From Cellulomonas alba (GTDB lineage: Bacteria > Actinomycetota > Actinomycetes > Actinomycetales > Cellulomonadaceae): a stretch of DNA of 64,000 bases. Positions 14,471 to 26,172 of the stretch are shown in pieces (position 1 is the first letter of the stretch; every line of letters begins with the position of its first letter). The notes beneath the pieces were generated by a model, which worked only from the letters and a program-made list of their open reading frames with translations, had not been told where the DNA came from and did no database searches. The translations under genes and the position numbers were made by a program. Location: NCBI RefSeq assembly GCF_030362835.1, contig NZ_JAUCGQ010000001.1:2273461-2337460 (forward strand), read 5' to 3'.

Positions 14471-16126
14471 GTGACGGACGGGAACTGGCTCAGACGCGGT
14501 CGCGGTCGCGCGCGCCTCGTCGCAGCCCTCGGCGCCCTCGCCCTCGCGGGGACGATCGGCGCCACCTCTGCCAATGCCGCGCCGACCCCGCCGTCGCAGC
14601 AGGACGTCGCGGACGCCCAGCACGCCGTCACGGACGCCGCGCAGTCGGTCGCCGACATCGAGGTCCGGCTCGCCCAGCTCGCGACCGTCGCGGACGAGGC
14701 CGACGTCAAGGTCCAGCAGGCGGGCGAGAGCTACACCCAGGCGCTCGCCGACGCCGATGCCGCCCAGGCCACCGCGGACGCCGCCCAGCAGCGCGCGGAC
14801 ACCGCGGAGGCGTCGGCCGAGGAGACCCGCGAGACGCTCGTCGCGCTCATGCGCCAGATGGCGCGCTCGGGCGGGTCGACCGACATGCTGCAGGCCGTGC
14901 TCTCGGCCGACGGCTTCCAGGACGTCGCGCGCCGCACGGTCGCCCTCGACCAGGTGACGGGCAAGGTCGACCAGGCCGTGCAGAACTACCGCGCCGCGCA
15001 GGTCGTGTCCACGACGCTCGCGACGCGCGCGCAGGACGACGCGGACGCCGCCGCGGCCGCCAAGAAGGACGCCGCCGACGCGCTCGACGTCGCCGAGCAG
15101 ACCCAGAAGGACGCGCAGCAGCAGGTCGACGACGCGTCGGCGGAGCGCGACCAGCTGATCGGTCGGCTCGCGCAGGCGCGGAACACGAGCGTCGCGGTCG
15201 AGCGACAGCGCCAGGACTTCCTCGACCAGCAGGCGCGGGAGCGCGCAGACGCCCGCGCCAAGGCGCAGGCCCTCGCGGCGGCGCACGCGCAGGAGCAGGC
15301 GCACCACTCGTCGGGCGGCTCGAAGGCCGGCTCGTCGGGCGGCTCCGGCGGTTCGTCGTCCGGGTCGGGCTCTGGTTCGTCAGGCGCGGGTTCGTCCGGG
15401 GCGGGTTCGTCCGGGTCGGGTTCGTCCGGGTCGTCGGGGTCCGGCTCCGGATCCGGCGGGGGATCGGGGTCGTCGGGCGGATCTGACCAGGGCTCGAGCG
15501 GCTCCGGGCACTCGGACGGTGACTCCGGCTCGTCATCGGGCGGCTCGTCGTCGGGCGGTGGGTCGTCGTCCGGCTCCGGCTCGTCGGGCTCCGGCTCCTC
15601 CGGTTCGGGCTCCTCCGGCTCCGGCTCCTCCGGTTCGGGCGCGGGTTCCTCCGGCTCCGGCTCCAGCGGCGGCTCGTCCTCGGGCGGATCGTCCTCGGGT
15701 GGCTCGTCCCCGGGTGGCTCCGCGTACGGCCTCGGCACCGGCACGTCGCGCGGCAGCGCGGCCATGGGCGCGGCGGCCGTCGACGCGGCGCGCGCCGAGC
15801 TCGGCTCGCCGTACGTCTGGGGCGGTGCGGGTCCGTCGTCTTTCGACTGCTCCGGCCTGACGATGACGGCCTGGCGCAAGGCGGGCGTCAACCTCAACCG
15901 CACGTCGCGCGACCAGTACAAGCAGGTCAAGAAGATCAGCTACGACGACCTGCGGCCCGGCGACCTCGTGTTCTGGGCGACCGACCCGAGCAACCCCAGC
16001 TCGATCTACCACGTCGCCATGTGGATCGGCGGCGGCCAGATGATCGAGGCACCGCGCCCCGGCCTCACGGTGCGCATCACGGCGATGCGCTGGTCGGGCA
16101 CGATGCCGTACGCCGGTCGCCCCTGA
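14471..16126 (+). CDS. Secreted NlpC/P60 peptidoglycan endopeptidase
   Basis: Exported D,L-endopeptidase of about 551 residues. The order is: signal peptide (Arg-rich start, then LVAALGALALAGTIGATSANA), a long coiled coil (about 40-275), a Ser/Gly linker with GSSGSG-type repeats (about 280-415) and the NlpC/P60 domain. Catalytic Cys460 is in FDCSGLTM and the His is in IYHVAMWI (about 514). This coiled-coil plus NlpC layout is that of RipA-like septal hydrolases. The GTG start is chosen because the signal peptide follows directly and GGGGAGAGG lies before it; an upstream ATG at 14294 would add a 59-residue non-hydrophobic segment. The iterons upstream suggest regulation with the cell-envelope programme. 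Confidence 0.9.
   Translation: MTDGNWLRRGRGRARLVAALGALALAGTIGATSANAAPTPPSQQDVADAQHAVTDAAQSVADIEVRLAQLATVADEADVKVQQAGESYTQALADADAAQATADAAQQRADTAEASAEETRETLVALMRQMARSGGSTDMLQAVLSADGFQDVARRTVALDQVTGKVDQAVQNYRAAQVVSTTLATRAQDDADAAAAAKKDAADALDVAEQTQKDAQQQVDDASAERDQLIGRLAQARNTSVAVERQRQDFLDQQARERADARAKAQALAAAHAQEQAHHSSGGSKAGSSGGSGGSSSGSGSGSSGAGSSGAGSSGSGSSGSSGSGSGSGGGSGSSGGSDQGSSGSGHSDGDSGSSSGGSSSGGGSSSGSGSSGSGSSGSGSSGSGSSGSGAGSSGSGSSGGSSSGGSSSGGSSPGGSAYGLGTGTSRGSAAMGAAAVDAARAELGSPYVWGGAGPSSFDCSGLTMTAWRKAGVNLNRTSRDQYKQVKKISYDDLRPGDLVFWATDPSNPSSIYHVAMWIGGGQMIEAPRPGLTVRITAMRWSGTMPYAGRP
15308..15720 (+). repeat. Ser/Gly-codon repeat tract inside NlpC/P60 gene
   Basis: Imperfect short repeats of TCCGG/GGTTCG type encoding GSSGSG-like units. 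They form the flexible linker between coiled coil and catalytic domain and are prone to length change. Confidence 0.75.
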
Positions 16127-16209
16127 CGCGGCGAACACCGCCCGCCGATCGGGCGTCGCCGCACGCCGGCCGCGCACGGGACGGCGACCGGCGCACGGCG
16201 ACCCGATGC

Positions 16210-16569
16210 TCAGTCCGTGTGGCCCTCGTACAGCCCCATGCGGTTGCCCTCGGTGTCGACGAAGGCCGCCCACCAGCTCGTCTCGCTGATCTGCGCCTTC
16301 GGCACGAGGACCTCGCCGCCGAGCTCGACCACCCGTGCGAGCGTGTCGTCGATCGAGTCGACCTCCACGTAGCTGCGTGGCTGCTGGAGCTTCTCGTCAC
16401 GAGCTCCGAAGCCGCCGCCGCTGATCTTGTTGGGCGCCGACCACATCGGGTAGTCGTCGAAGCCCGGCGGTGCCGAGATCGACCAGCCGAAGACGGCCCC
16501 GTAGAAGCCGGTCGCGCGCTCCATGTCGTCGACCGGGATGTCGATGTGCGTGATGTCGCCGTGTGGCAT
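16210..16569 (-). CDS. VOC (glyoxalase/bleomycin-resistance fold) family protein
   Basis: A single-domain VOC protein of 119 residues with the usual beta-alpha-beta-beta-beta repeats: ITHIDIPVDDMERATGFYGAVFGW at the start holds the first metal-ligand position, and DTEGNRMGLYE at the end holds the last Glu. The protein is close to the group annotated as glyoxalase-like or antibiotic-resistance-like, for which no general function is known. GGGAGCAG precedes the ATG, and a TAGCGT box lies upstream (minus strand, 16617-16622). It lies downstream of ppa on the same strand, but a strong hairpin separates them. Confidence 0.85.
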   Translation of the reverse strand: MPHGDITHIDIPVDDMERATGFYGAVFGWSISAPPGFDDYPMWSAPNKISGGGFGARDEKLQQPRSYVEVDSIDDTLARVVELGGEVLVPKAQISETSWWAAFVDTEGNRMGLYEGHTD

Positions 16570-16668
16570 GTCTGCTCCCGCGTGCTCTCGAAAGGTGCTC
16601 GTCGGTGGACCCCTCCACGCTAGGACGAACCACCGACATGCCCCAGTGCCCGGCGCTCCGGACGCACG

Positions 16669-16701
16669 AGGGGCGGGCCACCTGTCCGGTGACCCGCCCC
16701 T
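16669..16701 (-). terminator. Terminator after ppa
   Basis: A 14-bp stem with one mismatch (16669-16682 with 16688-16701) and a 5-nt loop, starting 19 nt beyond the ppa stop on the minus strand. Confidence 0.7.
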
Positions 16702-16720
16702 GCGAGGCTGACGCCTGGCG

Positions 16721-17215
16721 TCAGTGGTTGTAGCCCGCGTCGATCGCGCGCTGCCGGGACTTCTCGATCTCGGCCTCGGCCTCGGCGCGACCCACCCAGT
16801 GGGCGCCCTCGACGGACTTGCCGGGCTCGAGGTCCTTGTAGACCTCGAAGAAGTGCTGGATCTCGAGGCGGTGGAAGTCGGAGACGTCGTCGATGTCCTG
16901 GCGCCACGCGGCGCGCTGGTCGCCGGTCGGCACGCACAGCACCTTGTCGTCGCCGCCGGCCTCGTCGCGCATGCGGAACATGCCGAGCGCGCGGCAGCGG
17001 ATCAGGCAGCCGGGGAACGTGGGCTCCTCGAGCAGCACGAGCGCGTCGAGCGGGTCGCCGTCCTCGCCCAGGGTGCCCTCGATGAAGCCGTAGTCGTCGG
17101 GGTAGCGCGTCGAGGTGAAGAGCATGCGGTCGAGGCGGATGCGGCCCGTCGCGTGGTCCACCTCGTACTTGTTGCGCTGGCCCTTGGGGATCTCGATGGT
17201 GACGTCGAACTCCAC
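16721..17215 (-). CDS. ppa: Inorganic pyrophosphatase
   Basis: Family I soluble pyrophosphatase, 164 residues, hydrolysing PPi to drive biosynthesis. The signature GDPLDALVL (about 52-60) carries the metal-binding Asp residues, with [12 protein letters not shown] near the start and [12 protein letters not shown] before it. Length and composition match actinobacterial Ppa. It is divergent from dacB, the arrangement also found in mycobacteria. Its promoter probably uses TACTGT (minus strand, 17306-17311). The gene is closed by the hairpin downstream. Confidence 0.97.
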   Translation of the reverse strand: MEFDVTIEIPKGQRNKYEVDHATGRIRLDRMLFTSTRYPDDYGFIEGTLGEDGDPLDALVLLEEPTFPGCLIRCRALGMFRMRDEAGGDDKVLCVPTGDQRAAWRQDIDDVSDFHRLEIQHFFEVYKDLEPGKSVEGAHWVGRAEAEAEIEKSRQRAIDAGYNH

Positions 17216-17377
17216 AGCACTCCTCGGTCGGCGTCCTCGCCCGATCCCGGGGCGGTGGACGAACGGTTCCGGCGCGTCGGGGTCGTCCGTCGCGCTGATC
17301 TGGTGACAGTAGTCTGACGCACCCGCGATCCGGTCGCCGTATCGGGTTCGTCACGGCCGCGCTCGGAGCGCCAGAGA

Positions 17378-17416
17378 CGGCGGACGGGCACGGCGGACGG
17401 GCACCGCGGACGAGCA
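17378..17416. repeat. Three 13-bp tandem repeats before dacB
   Basis: Two identical copies of CGGCGGACGGGCA followed by one variant, in the leader just before the dacB ATG. No function is apparent. Confidence 0.7.
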
Positions 17417-17435
17417 CGAGACGACGGGACGGTCC

Positions 17436-18851
17436 ATGGCGAAGGCGGGGCGCGTGGCGGCGACCGCCGCGCTCGTCGTCGTGCTCGCAGGCGGCGCGTA
17501 CGTGACGGCCGACGCGTACGACCTCGTGCCGGGCGTCGTCACGCTCGCGCCCGTCCCGTCGCCCGCGGCGCCGTTCCCGACCGCGCCGGGCGCCCTGATG
17601 CCGACGGCCGACGCCGCGCCGGCGCTCGAGGAGCTCGACCCGCAGGCGCCCGTGCCCGACGACGCGCGCGTGCAGCAGCTGGTCGACGGGCTCGTCGCCG
17701 ACACCCGGATGGGCTCGTCGGTCGGCGTGCTCGTGGCCGACCAGCTGACGGGCGACACCGTCGCGGCGCACCTTCCGACGCAGGGCCGCATCCCCGCGTC
17801 GACCGCCAAGCTCGTGATGGCCGTCGCGTCGATGACCGCCCTGGGCGCGGACACGACGCTGCCGACGCAGGCGGTCCGCGGCGCCGGCGACAGCGTGGTG
17901 CTCGTGGGCGGCGGCGACATGATGCTCGCGGCCGGCAAGGGCTCGTCGGCCGCGGTCGTGGGGCACGCCGGCCTCGCGGACCTCGCCCGGCAGACCGCCA
18001 AGAAGCTCAGGCTGCAGGGCCTGACGACCGTGCACCTCGGACTGGACGACTCCCTGTTCACCGGTCCGACCGTCAGCCCCGGCTGGCACCCGGACTACCT
18101 GACGGGCGGCTTCGCGGCACCCGTCACGGCGGTCGCGGTGGACATCGCCAAGACGCGCGAGGGCGAGTACGTGCCGCGGTGGCCGGACCCCTCGATGCAG
18201 GCCGCGCGCACGTTCGCCACGCGGCTGGCCGAGAACGGCATCACGGTCGTGGGGAGCCCGACGCGGACCTCGGCCCCCGACAGCGCGCAGGTGCTCGGCG
18301 AGGTGCGCTCGGCGCCGCTCGGCCAGGTGCTGCAGTACACGCTCGAGACGTCGGACAACACGATCGCGGAGGTGCTCGCGCGACTCGTCGCGGTCCACGA
18401 GGGGCTGCCCGCGACGTTCGAGGGCGGCGCGAAGGCGGACCTGCTCGTGCTCCAGGGGCTGGGGCTCGACACGACGGCGGCCGTGCTGGCCGACGCGTCG
18501 GGGCTCGCCGACGGCTCGGTGCTGCCGCCCGACCTGCTGGCCGGGCTGCTGCGGCTCGTCACCGACCCCGACCAGCCCGCGCTGCGGCCCATCGCGGTGG
18601 GCATGCCGATCGGCGGGCTGACCGGCACGCTCGACGACCGCTTCACGCAGTCACCCGCGCGCGGGCTGGTGCGGGCCAAGACGGGGAGCCTGTCGCACGT
18701 GACGTCGCTCGCCGGGACGGTGCAGACCGCGGACGGCCGGCAGCTGGTGTTCGTCGTCATGGCCGACAAGACGCCCGACGGCGGCCAGGACGCGCCGCGC
18801 CGCGCGATCGACGCGTTCGTCACGTCGCTCGCCGGGTGCGGGTGCCGGTGA
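17436..18851 (+). CDS. dacB: D-alanyl-D-alanine carboxypeptidase/endopeptidase (PBP4, DacB type)
   Basis: Exported penicillin-binding protein of the S13 family, 471 residues, which trims peptidoglycan cross-links and stem peptides. A signal or anchor segment (VAATAALVVVLAGGAYVTA) is at the N-terminus. Active-site motifs are IPASTAKL (SxxK, about residue 121), ETSDNTIAE (SxN, about 308) and RAKTGSLS (KTG, about 415). A long domain insertion lies between the first two motifs, as in PBP4. It is divergent from ppa and followed by the DUF2342 gene, as in mycobacteria. Confidence 0.93.
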   Translation: MAKAGRVAATAALVVVLAGGAYVTADAYDLVPGVVTLAPVPSPAAPFPTAPGALMPTADAAPALEELDPQAPVPDDARVQQLVDGLVADTRMGSSVGVLVADQLTGDTVAAHLPTQGRIPASTAKLVMAVASMTALGADTTLPTQAVRGAGDSVVLVGGGDMMLAAGKGSSAAVVGHAGLADLARQTAKKLRLQGLTTVHLGLDDSLFTGPTVSPGWHPDYLTGGFAAPVTAVAVDIAKTREGEYVPRWPDPSMQAARTFATRLAENGITVVGSPTRTSAPDSAQVLGEVRSAPLGQVLQYTLETSDNTIAEVLARLVAVHEGLPATFEGGAKADLLVLQGLGLDTTAAVLADASGLADGSVLPPDLLAGLLRLVTDPDQPALRPIAVGMPIGGLTGTLDDRFTQSPARGLVRAKTGSLSHVTSLAGTVQTADGRQLVFVVMADKTPDGGQDAPRRAIDAFVTSLAGCGCR

Positions 18852-18895
18852 CGCAGCGGCGGGCCGCCCCGAGAGGCGCCGCCCGCGCCGCCGGT

Positions 18896-18901
18896 TACCG
18901 T
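18896..18901 (+). promoter_or_regulatory. -10 box for leaderless DUF2342 mRNA
   Basis: TACCGT with a 6-nt gap to the GTG start at 18908; no ribosome site is seen before the start. Confidence 0.5.
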
Positions 18902-18907
18902 GGGCCG

Positions 18908-19963
18908 GTGGAGCTCGAGCAGGCAGGACCCGTCGACTGGCCGACCGCCGCCCGGATCGCGGGCCGGCTCGCGGCGCCCGGGCCGAGCGCGAGCCGCGAG
19001 GAGCTCACCGCGCTCGTCGCCGAGCTGCGCTCCGCTGCCGGCCGCGCCGCCGAGCACGCGTCGCGGATCACGCAGCTGACGCCCGCCGACGGCAGCGCCC
19101 CCGCGCAGGCGTCGCGCGTGCTCGTCGTCGACCGCGCCCGGTGGGCCGCCGCGAACACCGAGGTGTTCGCCTCGATGGTCGGCCCCGTGACGGTCCGCGG
19201 GCGTCCGGTGCCGCCCGCTGCTCGCGCCGCCGGTGCCGTGCAGGTCGGTGGGGTGCTCGCGCTGCTCGCGGGCAAGGTGCTGGGTCAGTTCGACCCGTTC
19301 GGCGGCGCGGACGGTGAGCCAGGGCGGCTGCTGCTCGTCGCGCCCAACGTCCTGCAGGTCGAGCGCCAGATCGGCGTCGACCCGTCCGACTTCCGGCTCT
19401 GGGTGTCGCTGCACGAGCAGACGCACGCCCTGCAGTTCGCGGCCGCGCCCTGGCTCGCGGTGCACCTGCGCGCACGGGCCGCCGAGCTGCTCGAGGACCT
19501 CGCCGGCCCGCGCGGGCTCGCGAGCTCGGCGGCCGAGCTGGTCGAGGGCCTCGTGCGCGCGCTGACGCAGCCGGGCGGGTCGGTGCTCGACGTGCTCCCG
19601 CCCGCGCAGCGCGAGGCGTTCGAGGAGGTCTCGGCCGTCATGGCCCTGCTCGAGGGCCACGCCGACGTCGCGATGGACGAGGTCGGGCCCGGTGTCGTGC
19701 CGAGCGTGCGGGACATCCGCCGCAAGTTCGAGGCGCGGCGGGACGAGAACGCGCGGGCCGGTGGTGTGGACCGCCTGCTGCGCCGCCTGCTCGGCATGGA
19801 CGCCAAGCTCGCGCAGTACCGCGACGGCGCGGCGTTCGTCCGCGGCGTGCAGGCGGAGGTCGGCGTCGCGGGCCTCAACGCGGTGTTCGCGGCCCCCGAG
19901 AACCTGCCGAGCCGGCGCGAGGTGTCGGACCCGCGCGCGTGGGTGCGCCGGGTGCACGGCTGA
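18908..19963 (+). CDS. Zinc-dependent metalloprotease (DUF2342 / F420-biosynthesis-associated family)
   Basis: A 351-residue member of the DUF2342 family found throughout actinobacteria. LHEQTHALQ (His near residue 169) is an HExxH zinc site and EGHADV further on supplies a third ligand. The rest is mostly helical, with no signal peptide or membrane segment, so it is likely cytoplasmic. The name linking it to coenzyme F420 comes from database practice and is not supported by neighbours here. The gene lies between dacB and tilS, the same order as in mycobacteria, and starts with GTG 6 nt after TACCGT. Confidence 0.88.
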   Translation: MELEQAGPVDWPTAARIAGRLAAPGPSASREELTALVAELRSAAGRAAEHASRITQLTPADGSAPAQASRVLVVDRARWAAANTEVFASMVGPVTVRGRPVPPAARAAGAVQVGGVLALLAGKVLGQFDPFGGADGEPGRLLLVAPNVLQVERQIGVDPSDFRLWVSLHEQTHALQFAAAPWLAVHLRARAAELLEDLAGPRGLASSAAELVEGLVRALTQPGGSVLDVLPPAQREAFEEVSAVMALLEGHADVAMDEVGPGVVPSVRDIRRKFEARRDENARAGGVDRLLRRLLGMDAKLAQYRDGAAFVRGVQAEVGVAGLNAVFAAPENLPSRREVSDPRAWVRRVHG

Positions 19964-20004
19964 CGCGGGCGGGCGCGAGGGACGACGGCGGGCGGCGACG
20001 GACC

Positions 20005-21153
20005 ATGGCACAGCCGGACCCCGCGGTCGCGGCCGTCCGATCGGCGGTCGCGGCCGGCGTCGCGGGCCTGCCGCCGGGCTCGCTCGTGCTCGTCGCGTGC
20101 TCGGGCGGCCCGGACTCGCTCGCGCTCGCCGCGGCGCTCGCGTTCGTCGCGGAGCGTGGGGGGCGGACGTCGCGCGTGGGGTCCAGGCCCGGTCCCGAGC
20201 GCGGCGGGTCGGCCGCGAGCCCGGCCGGCCTGCGCGCCGGGGCCGTCGTCGTCGACCACGGGCTGCAGCCGGGCTCCGCGGCCGTCGCCGAGCGGGCCGC
20301 GGGCGCGTGCCGGCGGCTCGGGCTCGAGCCTGTCGTGGTGCGGGCGGTCCGGGTCGGGGCCGCGGGCGGACCGGAGGCGGCAGCGCGTGACGCGCGGTAC
20401 GCGGCGCTCGAGGACGTGGCACGCGAGTGCGGCGCGGCGGCGGTGCTCCTGGGCCACACGCTCGACGACCAGGCCGAGACGGTGCTGCTCGGGCTGGCCC
20501 GCGGCTCCGGGGCGCGCTCCCTCGCGGGGATGCCCGCCGTGCGCGTCCCGTTCCGGCGACCGCTGCTCGGGCTGCGGCGCGCCACGACGGTCGCGGCCTG
20601 CGGCGCGCTCGGGCTCGAGCCGTGGCACGACCCGACGAACGAGGCCGACGGCGGACCGCTGCGGAGCCGGGTGCGGGGTGTGGTGCTCCCGGTGCTCGAG
20701 CGCGAGCTCGGGCCGGGCGTCGCCGAGGCGCTCGCACGGTCGGCCGCGCAGCTCCGGGCCGACGCCGACGCGCTCGACGCGCTGGCCGTGGCGTTGCTGG
20801 CCGAGGCCCGCGTGGTCGCCGCGTCGGTCGTCGACCCGCCCGGCCACGACGACGGGCGGCCCGGTGGCGCGGACGACGAGGGCATCGACGCCGAGGCGCT
20901 CGCCGCGGCGCCCGGAGCGGTCCGCGTCCGCGCCCTGCGGCTCGCGGCGCTCGCGACCGGCGTGCCCCCGGGTGCACTGCGCGCGGAGCACGTCGACGCG
21001 CTCGACGCGCTCGTCACCCGGTGGCGCGGGCAGGGACCGGTCGCGCTGCCCGGCGGGCTGGTGGGGCGGCGTGCGTGTGGCAGGCTCTTCCTCGGCGCGC
21101 CCCCGGCTCGTGACGAGCTGCCCGCGGCCGCCGATCACGCGCAGCACGACTGA
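20005..21153 (+). CDS. tilS: tRNA(Ile)-lysidine synthetase TilS
   Basis: Ligates lysine to cytidine-34 of the CAU-anticodon tRNA-Ile so that it reads AUA. The N-type ATP pyrophosphatase motif CSGGPDS (about 31-37) is clear, as is [16 protein letters not shown] (about 150-165). At 382 residues it has the catalytic core and a short C-terminal region, like other actinobacterial TilS proteins and shorter than E. coli TilS. The ATG within GACCATGG is chosen because the alignment-like core starts at once. It is followed 14 nt later by hpt, the conserved tilS-hpt-ftsH order. Confidence 0.95.
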   Translation: MAQPDPAVAAVRSAVAAGVAGLPPGSLVLVACSGGPDSLALAAALAFVAERGGRTSRVGSRPGPERGGSAASPAGLRAGAVVVDHGLQPGSAAVAERAAGACRRLGLEPVVVRAVRVGAAGGPEAAARDARYAALEDVARECGAAAVLLGHTLDDQAETVLLGLARGSGARSLAGMPAVRVPFRRPLLGLRRATTVAACGALGLEPWHDPTNEADGGPLRSRVRGVVLPVLERELGPGVAEALARSAAQLRADADALDALAVALLAEARVVAASVVDPPGHDDGRPGGADDEGIDAEALAAAPGAVRVRALRLAALATGVPPGALRAEHVDALDALVTRWRGQGPVALPGGLVGRRACGRLFLGAPPARDELPAAADHAQHD

Positions 21154-21167
21154 CAGGAGCAGCACCG

Positions 21168-21722
21168 GTGGACCGTGCCGACGTGGAGAACGACCTCGAG
21201 AAGGTGCTGCTCTCGCAGGAGCAGCTGCACGCGCGCCTCGACGAGCTGGCTGCGGCGATCGACGCCGACTACGCAGGCAAGCAGCTGCTGCTGGTCGGCG
21301 TGCTGAAGGGTGCCGTCATGGTGATGGCGGACCTCGTGCGCCGGCTGCACACCGACGTGCAGATGGACTGGATGGCGGTCTCGTCGTACGGCTCGGGCAC
21401 CAAGTCGAGCGGCGTCGTGCGGATCCTCAAGGACCTCGACACCGACCTGACCGGTCGGCACGTGCTGATCGTCGAGGACATCATCGACTCGGGGCTGACC
21501 CTGTCGTGGCTGCTGTCGAACCTGCGCAGCCGCGGCCCGGAGAGCGTCGAGATCGCCACGATGCTGCGCAAGCCGGAGGCCGCCAAGGTCGAGGTCGACG
21601 TCCGCTACGTCGGGTTCGACATCCCGAACGAGTTCGTCGTCGGCTACGGGCTCGACTACGCCGAGCGCTACCGGAACCTCCCGTTCGTCGGCACGCTCGC
21701 CCCCCACGTGTACGGCGCGTGA
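21168..21722 (+). CDS. hpt: Hypoxanthine phosphoribosyltransferase
   Basis: Purine salvage enzyme converting hypoxanthine or guanine plus PRPP to IMP or GMP. The PRPP-binding loop [11 protein letters not shown] (about 103-113) and the [14 protein letters not shown] flexible loop are typical. Its 184 residues match the family. AGGAG precedes the GTG start. It lies 14 nt after tilS and 143 nt before ftsH; that gap contains TACGTT and other weak promoter-like sequence, so ftsH may also have its own promoter. Confidence 0.96.
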   Translation: MDRADVENDLEKVLLSQEQLHARLDELAAAIDADYAGKQLLLVGVLKGAVMVMADLVRRLHTDVQMDWMAVSSYGSGTKSSGVVRILKDLDTDLTGRHVLIVEDIIDSGLTLSWLLSNLRSRGPESVEIATMLRKPEAAKVEVDVRYVGFDIPNEFVVGYGLDYAERYRNLPFVGTLAPHVYGA

Positions 21723-21865
21723 CCACGGCACGGACGTGCTGTGCAGTCCGCCACGGGCTGATGTGCCCTGGGCGAACAGGGGCGGATCGCGCCAGGTCGA
21801 CCGTGTACGTTCGATGACCTGCACCCCTGCGAGCGGAGGATGAGGGGCACGCGCCCCGATCGCCC

Positions 21866-23898
<2,033 letters not shown>

Positions 23899-23902
<4 letters not shown>

Positions 23903-24525
23903 GCGCGGACGGCGTGGTGTCGTCGATCGGTCCGGTGACGAGCGAGGACCGGGCGGTCGGCGAGTACGACGAGCCGCGCGTGCGCGCGGCGATCCGCGAG
24001 CTCCTCGTCGCCGTCGGCGAGGACCCGGACCGCGAGGGACTCCGTGACACGCCGGACCGCGTGGCGCGCGCGTACCGCGAGATCTTCGCGGGCCTGCGGC
24101 AGGACCCCGAGGACGTGCTGACCACGACCTTCGACCTCGGCCACGAGGAGATGGTGATGGTCAAGGACATCGAGGTGTACTCGACCTGCGAGCACCACCT
24201 CGTGCCGTTCCACGGCGTCGCGCACGTCGCGTACATCCCCGGCGCGGACGGGCGCATCACGGGCCTGTCCAAGCTCGCGCGCCTCGTCGACGTCTACGCG
24301 CGGCGGCCTCAGGTCCAGGAGCGGCTCACGGCGCAGATCGCGGACGCGATGGTGAACGTCCTCAAGCCGCGGGGTGTGCTCGTGGTGGTCGAGTGCGAGC
24401 ACCTGTGCATGTCGATGCGCGGCGTGCGCAAGCCGGGCTCGCGCACCGTGACGTCGGCCGTGCGCGGCCAGATGCGCGACGTCGCCACGCGCGCCGAGGC
24501 GATGAGCCTCGTGCTCGGCCGCTGA
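23899..24525 (+). CDS. folE: GTP cyclohydrolase I
   Basis: First enzyme of tetrahydrofolate synthesis, converting GTP to 7,8-dihydroneopterin triphosphate; 208 residues. Zinc ligands are in [10 protein letters not shown] and VECEHLCM, and [13 protein letters not shown] is a strong family signature. The ATG overlaps the ftsH stop (ATGA). It opens the folate cluster continued by folP and the folB-folK fusion. Only the acyltransferase gene stands between, which is not a folate enzyme. Confidence 0.97.
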
Positions 24526-24539
24526 GCCCCCGAACCGCG

Positions 24540-25124
24540 ATGACGGCAGGTCGGGCGATCGCCCGCACCTTCTGGCGGCTCAGCCGCTGGCGCCTCGTGT
24601 CGACGCGGCCGCCGCGTGACGGCGCCGGCATCCTGATCGGCGCCCCGCACACGTCGAACTGGGACTTCGTGCTGATGCTCGCGCTCGCGGGCGAGCTCGA
24701 CCTGCCGATCCGGTGGCTCGGCAAGCACACGCTGTTCCGGGGACCGGCGGGGCCGCTGATGCGCGCGCTCGGCGGCATCCCCGTCGACCGGCGCGACCCG
24801 GCGGGGCTCGTCGAGGAGCTCGTCGCCCGCGTGCGCGGCGGAGAGCGGTTCTACCTGGTGGTGACGCCCGAGGGCACGCGGCGCGGCGCCGGCTGGAAGT
24901 CGGGGTTCTACCGCGTCGCGCGCGAGACCGGCTGGCCCGTGACGTTGGGCTACGTCGACCGCACGACCATGACGACCGGCCTCGGGCCGACCGTCGAGCT
25001 CACGGGCGACGTGCGCGCCGACATGGACGTGATCCGCGCGTTCTACGCCGACAAGGCGGGCTTCCGGCCTGGCAACCGGACAGAGCCGCGGCTGCGCGCG
25101 GAGGACGGCGGCGCGGGCGTCTGA
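24540..25124 (+). CDS. Lysophospholipid acyltransferase family protein
   Basis: A 194-residue PlsC-fold acyltransferase, shorter than PlsC proper. PHTSNWDFVL is the HxxxxD catalytic motif (about residue 38) and VVTPEGTRRG is the substrate-phosphate motif (about 108-117). It is probably membrane-associated, modifying a glycerolipid or polyol. It begins 14 nt after folE, without a clear ribosome site, inside the folate cluster. A 7-bp hairpin after its stop may end this transcript before the folP promoter. The acceptor is unknown. Confidence 0.85.
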   Translation: MTAGRAIARTFWRLSRWRLVSTRPPRDGAGILIGAPHTSNWDFVLMLALAGELDLPIRWLGKHTLFRGPAGPLMRALGGIPVDRRDPAGLVEELVARVRGGERFYLVVTPEGTRRGAGWKSGFYRVARETGWPVTLGYVDRTTMTTGLGPTVELTGDVRADMDVIRAFYADKAGFRPGNRTEPRLRAEDGGAGV

Positions 25125-25130
25125 CGGCGC

Positions 25131-25147
25131 GACGCCGGCCCGGCGTC
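25131..25147 (+). terminator. Weak hairpin before folP
   Basis: GACGCCG and CGGCGTC form a 7-bp stem with a 3-nt loop, 6 nt after the acyltransferase stop. Short, but well placed ahead of a new promoter. Confidence 0.4.
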
Positions 25148-25224
25148 ACGTACCCGCTGCCTCGTGACCCGCCGGCGCGCGAGCCTGCACCCGCCGCGGG
25201 CTCGGAGCACGAGGCGCCGCACCC

Positions 25225-25230
25225 TAGGCT
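25225..25230 (+). promoter_or_regulatory. -10 box for leaderless folP mRNA
   Basis: TAGGCT followed by 6 nt and the GTG of folP; no ribosome site is present before the start. Confidence 0.55.
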
Positions 25231-25236
25231 CGGGGC

Positions 25237-26172
25237 GTGAGCGTCGAGGGACCCGCCGGGCTGCCGCCCGAGCTGCGCCGCGCCGGACGCTGCCTCGTCA
25301 TGGGTGTCGTGAACGTGACGCCCGACTCCTTCTCGGACGGCGGCCGCTGGTTCACGCCGTCCGCGGCGGTGGCCCACGCGCTCGCGCTGGTCGAGGACGG
25401 CGCCGACCTGCTCGACGTCGGCGGCGAGTCGACGCGGCCCGGCGCTCGGCGCGTGCCCGTCGAGGAGGAGCGCGCGCGTGTGATCCCCGTGATCGCGGAC
25501 CTCGCGCGGCGCGGCCTCGCCGTGAGCGTCGACACGACGCGTGCCCAGATCGCGCGCGAGGCCGTCGACGCGGGCGCGGTGCTCGTCAACGACGTCTCCG
25601 GCGGCCTGGCCGACGACGCGATGTACGGCGTCGTCGCGCAGACCGGGGCCGCGTACGTCGCGATGCACTGGCGCGGGCACGCCGACGTCATGGACGACCT
25701 CGACCGCTACGACGACGTCGTCGCCGACGTCCGGCGCGAGCTCGCCGAGCGCGTCGCGGATCTGCGGGCCGCCGGGGTGCGGGACGACCAGGTGGTGCTC
25801 GACCCGGGGCTAGGGTTCGCCAAGCCGGGCGCGAGCAACTGGCCGCTGCTCGCGCGGCTGCCCGAGCTGGTCGCGGACGGGTTCCCGGTGCTGGTGGGCG
25901 CGAGCCGCAAGCGGTTCCTGGGCCATCTGCTGGCCGGGCCGACGCACGAGCCCGCGCCGCCGCTGCGCCGCGACGACGCGACCGCCGCGATCACCGCGCT
26001 CGCCGCCGTCGCGGGTGCGTGGGCCGTGCGGGTCCACGAGGTGAGCGCGTCCGTTGACGCCGTCAAGGTGGCCGCCGCATGGACGGCCGCAGCGACGCGC
26101 GACGGCGGCGCGCAGGACGACGACGAGCTCGCGGTCGACGAGGACGCGAGGACCGGAGGGAGCACCCGTTGA
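25237..26172 (+). CDS. folP: Dihydropteroate synthase
   Basis: Condenses 6-hydroxymethyl-7,8-dihydropterin pyrophosphate with p-aminobenzoate; the sulfonamide target. TIM-barrel signatures MGVVNVTPDSFSDGG (about 22-36) and DVGGESTRPGA (about 62-72) are intact, with VLDPGLGFAKPG and SRKRFLG further on. Its 311 residues include a 25-residue Asp-rich C-terminal tail. The GTG start is 6 nt after TAGGCT. The stop overlaps the TTG start of the next gene. Confidence 0.97.
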   Translation: MSVEGPAGLPPELRRAGRCLVMGVVNVTPDSFSDGGRWFTPSAAVAHALALVEDGADLLDVGGESTRPGARRVPVEEERARVIPVIADLARRGLAVSVDTTRAQIAREAVDAGAVLVNDVSGGLADDAMYGVVAQTGAAYVAMHWRGHADVMDDLDRYDDVVADVRRELAERVADLRAAGVRDDQVVLDPGLGFAKPGASNWPLLARLPELVADGFPVLVGASRKRFLGHLLAGPTHEPAPPLRRDDATAAITALAAVAGAWAVRVHEVSASVDAVKVAAAWTAAATRDGGAQDDDELAVDEDARTGGSTR

